Assembly: GCA_051747745.1 (NCBI GenBank)
Contig: JBNJGL010000006.1
Coordinates: 1 to 64,000, forward strand
Direction: 5' to 3'
DNA from: QPJE01 sp051747745
Lineage (GTDB): Bacteria > Bacillota > Halanaerobiia > Halanaerobiales > Halanaerobiaceae
Length of the DNA: 64,000 bases
In this document: positions 60,507 through 64,000 of the stretch, piece after piece
How the letters are laid out: each line of letters opens with the position of its first letter
Position numbering within the stretch: the stretch's first letter is position 1
Notes under the pieces: generated by a model
Database searches by the model: none
The model's input: the letters and a program-made list of their open reading frames with translations, nothing else
What the model was told of the DNA's origin: nothing
Made by a program: the position numbers and the translations under genes

Positions 60507-61121
60507 ATGGAAAAAACAGAAAAAAAACCAAATATGGAAAAAGAGGCTGATCAAAATAATAATACACAGCCTAAAGAAAAGGTGGGGTCTGACAAATCTT
60601 CTTCAGAAGATAAAATTTCCGAAACAGATGGAGAAATTGAAGTTTCTAAACAGGAACTTCTGCATGAAATCAAGGAAAAAGATACGGAAATTGAGGCATT
60701 AAATAAAGAAATAGAAGATTTGCTTAACAGACTTCAGCGGCTTCAGGCAGATTTTATCAATTATAGAAAGAGATCCGAAAAAGAAAAAAATGAAATGACC
60801 TTAAAAGGAAAAATAGAGCTTTGTGAAGAGCTGTTACCTGTAATTGATAATTTCGAAAGAGCACTAGATTCTTCTGAACAGGAGGGTGATTTTTTCAGCG
60901 GTATAGAAATGATTTATCGTCAGATTATAAGTGTATTTGACAAAGAAGGTATTAAAGAAATTTCTGCACTAGGTGAAGAATTTAATCCAGAGTTTCACGA
61001 AGCAATTATGAGAGTTGAATCTGATGAAGCAGAAGATGGTACCGTAGTTGATGTAATGCAGAAAGGTTATATTGTTGAAGGTAGGGTAATTAGACCGGCA
61101 ATGGTTAAAGTTGCCTGTTAA
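60507..61121 (+). CDS. grpE: Nucleotide exchange factor GrpE
   Basis: Releases ADP from DnaK. The 204-residue protein has an acidic, disordered first 45 residues, a long coiled-coil helix (about 50-105, with RLQRLQADFINYRKRSEKEK) and the C-terminal beta domain with NPEFHEAIMRVESDEAEDGTVVDVMQKGYIVEGRVIRPAMVKVA. ATG 60507 follows TAGGTG; the frame is open from 60498 but lacks a ribosome site. It is in the CIRCE operon. Confidence 0.95.
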   Translation: MEKTEKKPNMEKEADQNNNTQPKEKVGSDKSSSEDKISETDGEIEVSKQELLHEIKEKDTEIEALNKEIEDLLNRLQRLQADFINYRKRSEKEKNEMTLKGKIELCEELLPVIDNFERALDSSEQEGDFFSGIEMIYRQIISVFDKEGIKEISALGEEFNPEFHEAIMRVESDEAEDGTVVDVMQKGYIVEGRVIRPAMVKVAC

Positions 61122-61161
61122 ATAAAACTACAACAGTTATATATATAAGGAGGAATTTAAA

Positions 61162-63039
61162 ATGGGTAAAGTAATTGGTATTGATTTAGGAACAACAAAT
61201 TCATGTATGGCAGTTATGGAAGGTGGAGAACCGACTGTTATACCAAATAAAGAAGGTGGAAGAACTACTCCATCTGTAGTTGCTTATTCCAAAAAAGGGG
61301 AAAGAATAGTTGGTGAACATGCAAAACGTCAGGCGATTACTAATCCTGATCAAACTGTAAGTTCTATTAAAAGACATATGGGTTCTGACTATACTGTTAA
61401 TCTTAATGATGAAGATCAGACTCCACAGCAAATATCTGCTATGATTCTGCAGAAGCTGAAAAGAGATGCAGAGGAATATCTTGGAGAAACAGTTGATGAG
61501 GCAGTAATAACTGTTCCTGCATATTTTACTGACAGCCAGAGACAGGCAACTAAGGATGCCGGAAAGATTGCTGGACTGAAAGTAGAAAGAATAATTAATG
61601 AGCCAACAGCCGCTGCTCTGGCATATGGATTGACTGATGATAAAGAACAGACAATTCTGGTATATGATCTCGGTGGTGGAACTTTTGATGTTTCTATCCT
61701 GGATATTGGTGATGGAGTTTTTGAAGTTATTGCAACAAATGGTAATAACCACCTCGGTGGGGATGATTTTGACCAAAGAATTATTGACCATATTGCCGAA
61801 GAATTCAAAAAACAGAATGGTATTGATCTGAGAAAAGACAAGATGGCTCTGCAGAGATTAAAGGATGCTGCTGAAAAAGCTAAAATTGAACTTTCCAGTG
61901 TTAAGCAGACAAATATTAATCTTCCGTTTATAACACAGACAGAAGATGGCCCACAGCATCTTGATATAGATCTTACAAGAGCAACTTTTGAAAGTCTTAT
62001 CAGTGATTTAATAGAAAAAACTATGGAACCTGCCAGAAAAGCGCTAAATGATGCAGGAATGGATACTTCTGATATTGATGAAGTTATACTTGTTGGTGGT
62101 TCTACTCGAGTTCCTGCTGTACAGGAAGCTGTTAAAAATCTAATAGGTAAGGATGCTCATAAAGGTATTAATCCTGATGAGGTTGTTGCAGTTGGAGCTG
62201 CAGTACAGGGTGGTATTTTAGCTGGAGAAGTAGATGATATTGTACTTCTTGATGTTACACCACTGTCACTTGGTATAGAAACTCTTGGTGGAGTATTTAC
62301 CAAGTTAATAGATAGAAATACTACAATTCCCACTTCGAAAAGCAAGATTTTCTCTACAGCAACAGATAATCAAACAAGTGTTGATATACATGTGCTGCAG
62401 GGAGAAAGGAAGATGGCAAAAGATAACAAAACACTCGGCCGCTTCCAGCTGACAGATATTCCACCTGCACCAAGAGGTGTACCACAAATTGAAGTTGAAT
62501 TTGATATAGATAAAAATGGTATTGTTCATGTTTCTGCCAAAGATAAAGGTACAGGTAATGAACAGAAGATAACAATTAAATCAACCAGTGGTCTATCAGA
62601 AGAAGAAATAGAAGAAATGGTTAAAGATGCTGAAGCACACGAAGAAGAAGATAAAAAGCGTGTTGAAAGAATTGAAACCAGAAATGAAGCTGATTCCCTT
62701 GTACATCAAACCGAAAAAACACTGAAAGAAGCAGGGGACAAAGTTAGTGATTCGATTAAAGATAAAGTTGAAGCTTCAAAAAATGAATTAAAAGAAATAC
62801 TGGAGTCTGAAGATGAAGATATAGATGAAATTAAAGAAAAAATGGAAAATCTAAAAGAAGAGCTTGGTGAATTAAGTACAGAGCTTTATTCTCAGGCCCA
62901 GGAAGCACAGCAGGGTGCTGCCCAGGGACAACCAGGTGCAGGTCAGGCTCAAAATCAGCAGAGTGCTCAGGGAGCATCCGGACAGAATGCTGATGACAAT
63001 ACTGTTGATGTAGATTTTGAAGAAGTTGATGATGATTAA
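61162..63039 (+). CDS. dnaK: Chaperone DnaK (Hsp70)
   Basis: ATP-dependent chaperone, 625 residues. GIDLGTTNSCMAV at the N-terminus, VYDLGGGTFDVSI, and VGGSTRVPAVQ mark the ATPase domain (1-370); DVTPLSLGIETLGG begins the substrate-binding domain. The C-terminal tail is Gln/Ala/Gly-rich and ends in VDFEEVDDD, as usual. It lacks the 24-residue insertion of Gram-negative DnaK by eye, fitting Firmicutes. AAGGAGG precedes ATG 61162. Confidence 0.98.
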   Translation: MGKVIGIDLGTTNSCMAVMEGGEPTVIPNKEGGRTTPSVVAYSKKGERIVGEHAKRQAITNPDQTVSSIKRHMGSDYTVNLNDEDQTPQQISAMILQKLKRDAEEYLGETVDEAVITVPAYFTDSQRQATKDAGKIAGLKVERIINEPTAAALAYGLTDDKEQTILVYDLGGGTFDVSILDIGDGVFEVIATNGNNHLGGDDFDQRIIDHIAEEFKKQNGIDLRKDKMALQRLKDAAEKAKIELSSVKQTNINLPFITQTEDGPQHLDIDLTRATFESLISDLIEKTMEPARKALNDAGMDTSDIDEVILVGGSTRVPAVQEAVKNLIGKDAHKGINPDEVVAVGAAVQGGILAGEVDDIVLLDVTPLSLGIETLGGVFTKLIDRNTTIPTSKSKIFSTATDNQTSVDIHVLQGERKMAKDNKTLGRFQLTDIPPAPRGVPQIEVEFDIDKNGIVHVSAKDKGTGNEQKITIKSTSGLSEEEIEEMVKDAEAHEEEDKKRVERIETRNEADSLVHQTEKTLKEAGDKVSDSIKDKVEASKNELKEILESEDEDIDEIKEKMENLKEELGELSTELYSQAQEAQQGAAQGQPGAGQAQNQQSAQGASGQNADDNTVDVDFEEVDDD

Positions 63040-63065
63040 TAAAAAAAGATAAATTGAGATTTAGA

Positions 63066-63090
63066 CAAGGGAGAGGTATGCTCTCCCTTG
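63066..63090 (+). terminator. Hairpin between dnaK and dnaJ
   Basis: CAAGGGAGAG (63066-63075) and CTCTCCCTTG (63081-63090) form a perfect 10-bp stem with loop GTATG, followed by a pyrimidine-rich but mixed tail. It could lower dnaJ expression relative to dnaK or stabilise the dnaK message. Confidence 0.55.
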
Positions 63091-63130
63091 GTCTGTTCTC
63101 TCTTTTCTTTATAGATGAGGTGGTGTATTT

Positions 63131-64000
63131 ATGGCAAAAAGAGATTATTATGAGATCCTTGGAGTCAGCAGAGATGCTGATCAAAAGGAAATTAAAAAAG
63201 CATATAGAAATTTAGCAAAAAAATATCATCCAGATATGAATCAGGATGGTAAAGATACAACAGAAAAATTTAAAGAAATATCTGAGGCATATGATATTTT
63301 AAGTGATCCGGATAAAAGAGCCAGATATGATCAATATGGACATTCAGGTATCAATGAAAATGATTTTAACTTTGATGATTTTGCCAGAGGTGGCTTTGGT
63401 GGACTTGATGATATATTTGATATGTTCTTTGGTGGAGGTTTTGGCGGTATGGGAGGCCGTCAGAGAAGAAGCCCGCGCCGGGGAGCAGATCTTCAGTATA
63501 GACTGCAGATAACTTTTGAAGAAGCTGCATTTGGTGGTAAAAAAGAAATTAGAATTCCCAGAGATGAAGTATGTGACCGCTGTGATGGAACCGGGGCAGA
63601 ACCGGGTTCTGAAGTAAAAACCTGTCCGGAATGTAATGGACAGGGACAGGTGAGATCCACTCAGAACACTCCTTTTGGACAGTTCACCCAGGCAAAAGTA
63701 TGTCCGCGCTGTGGTGGAGAGGGCAAGATAATATCGGAACCATGTTCAAAATGCGGTGGATCTGGTAAAGTTAGAAAGCACAGAAAATTAACAGTTAATA
63801 TACCGGCAGGTGTAGATACCGGCACAAGGTTGAGGATGTCTGGAGAAGGACAGGCCGGAGAAAAAGGTGCGCCAGCTGGAGATCTTTATATTTTAATCGA
63901 AGTTGATAAACATAAAATATTTGATAGAAAAGGTGATGATGTTTACTGTGAGGTTCCCATCAGTTTTGTTCAGGCAACACTGGGGGATAAAATAAAAGTT
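63131..64000 (+). CDS. dnaJ: Chaperone DnaJ (Hsp40), runs off the window
   Basis: Co-chaperone stimulating DnaK. The visible 290 residues contain the J domain with YHPDM (HPD) near residue 35 and a Gly/Phe-rich linker (about 75-120). Four zinc-finger repeats follow, CDRCDGTG, CPECNGQG, CPRCGGEG and CSKCGGSG (about 145-215), then the start of the substrate-binding region. The 3' end lies beyond base 64000. ATG 63131 follows GATGAGGTGG. Confidence 0.97.
   Translation, partial: MAKRDYYEILGVSRDADQKEIKKAYRNLAKKYHPDMNQDGKDTTEKFKEISEAYDILSDPDKRARYDQYGHSGINENDFNFDDFARGGFGGLDDIFDMFFGGGFGGMGGRQRRSPRRGADLQYRLQITFEEAAFGGKKEIRIPRDEVCDRCDGTGAEPGSEVKTCPECNGQGQVRSTQNTPFGQFTQAKVCPRCGGEGKIISEPCSKCGGSGKVRKHRKLTVNIPAGVDTGTRLRMSGEGQAGEKGAPAGDLYILIEVDKHKIFDRKGDDVYCEVPISFVQATLGDKIKV

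Noticed and set aside
61201..61841. Long minus-strand open frames opposite dnaK (up to 196 codons)
   Set aside because: No ribosome site, low-complexity residues, and full overlap with a certain gene; they are antisense shadows.
1..64000. CRISPR arrays, insertion sequences, prophage genes or rRNA
   Set aside because: No spaced short repeats, transposase-like proteins, phage structural genes or rRNA motifs were seen on reading through the window.

Overview
The window is AT-rich DNA with Shine-Dalgarno-driven genes, many TTG/GTG starts and strong sigma-A promoters with 17-bp spacers. It carries T-boxes, a glycine riboswitch, HrcA/CIRCE control and a full selenocysteine/glycine-reductase apparatus. 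This points to a strictly anaerobic, amino-acid- and betaine-fermenting Firmicute. A BCCT betaine transporter, betaine reductase and a periplasmic-type binding protein with no lipobox fit a halophilic diderm lineage such as the Halanaerobiales. That placement is inference from gene content; no marker-gene comparison could be run.

Layout. 1-5.9 kb: a housekeeping run nadD-yqeK-LCP-rsfS, then leuS behind a leucine T-box. 6-12.2 kb: a 65-aa half-ferritin and a signalling block (HD-GYP protein, two STAS anti-anti-sigma proteins, an RsbU-like PP2C phosphatase, an RsbW-like kinase, and a chemoreceptor with an extracytoplasmic zinc-binding CZB-like domain). 12.3-17.3 kb: a feoA-feoB iron-uptake operon with a small zinc-ribbon gene, an RseC-like protein, a MATE exporter and a secreted BsuPI-domain protein. 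17.4-21.3 kb: two nearly identical T-boxes in tandem (likely Arg specifier CGC) drive an ABC amino-acid importer plus an arginine-deiminase-type hydrolase; two of these genes appear to start at ATT.

21.3-40.7 kb is the centrepiece, a selenium-dependent Stickland island. A tandem glycine riboswitch controls grdX-trxA-grdE-grdA-grdB. A second unit with its own palindromic operator carries a near-identical second grdA plus betaine-type grdI-grdH and a BCCT transporter. A convergent TetR gene follows, then trxB-trxA-grdC-grdD, a cysteine-desulfurase/Sec-lyase-like gene, selA, selB and tRNA-Sec. Selenium-supply genes (yedF, selD, DUF3343) lie at 48.9-50.9 kb. Five in-frame TGA codons are best read as selenocysteine: grdA twice, grdB, grdH and selD.

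40.8-64 kb: glgC, an SbcD/SbcC-like nuclease-ATPase pair, a glycosyltransferase, a patatin, udk, comEA-comEC, holA, rpsT (minus strand), lepA, hemW and the heat-shock operon hrcA-grpE-dnaK-dnaJ (dnaJ runs off the window).

How it works together: glycine, betaine and arginine are imported, and glycine/betaine are reduced to acetyl phosphate by selenoprotein A, substrate-specific protein B and acetyl-phosphate-forming protein C. Electrons come from TrxB/TrxA. No mobile element, CRISPR array or rRNA was seen.
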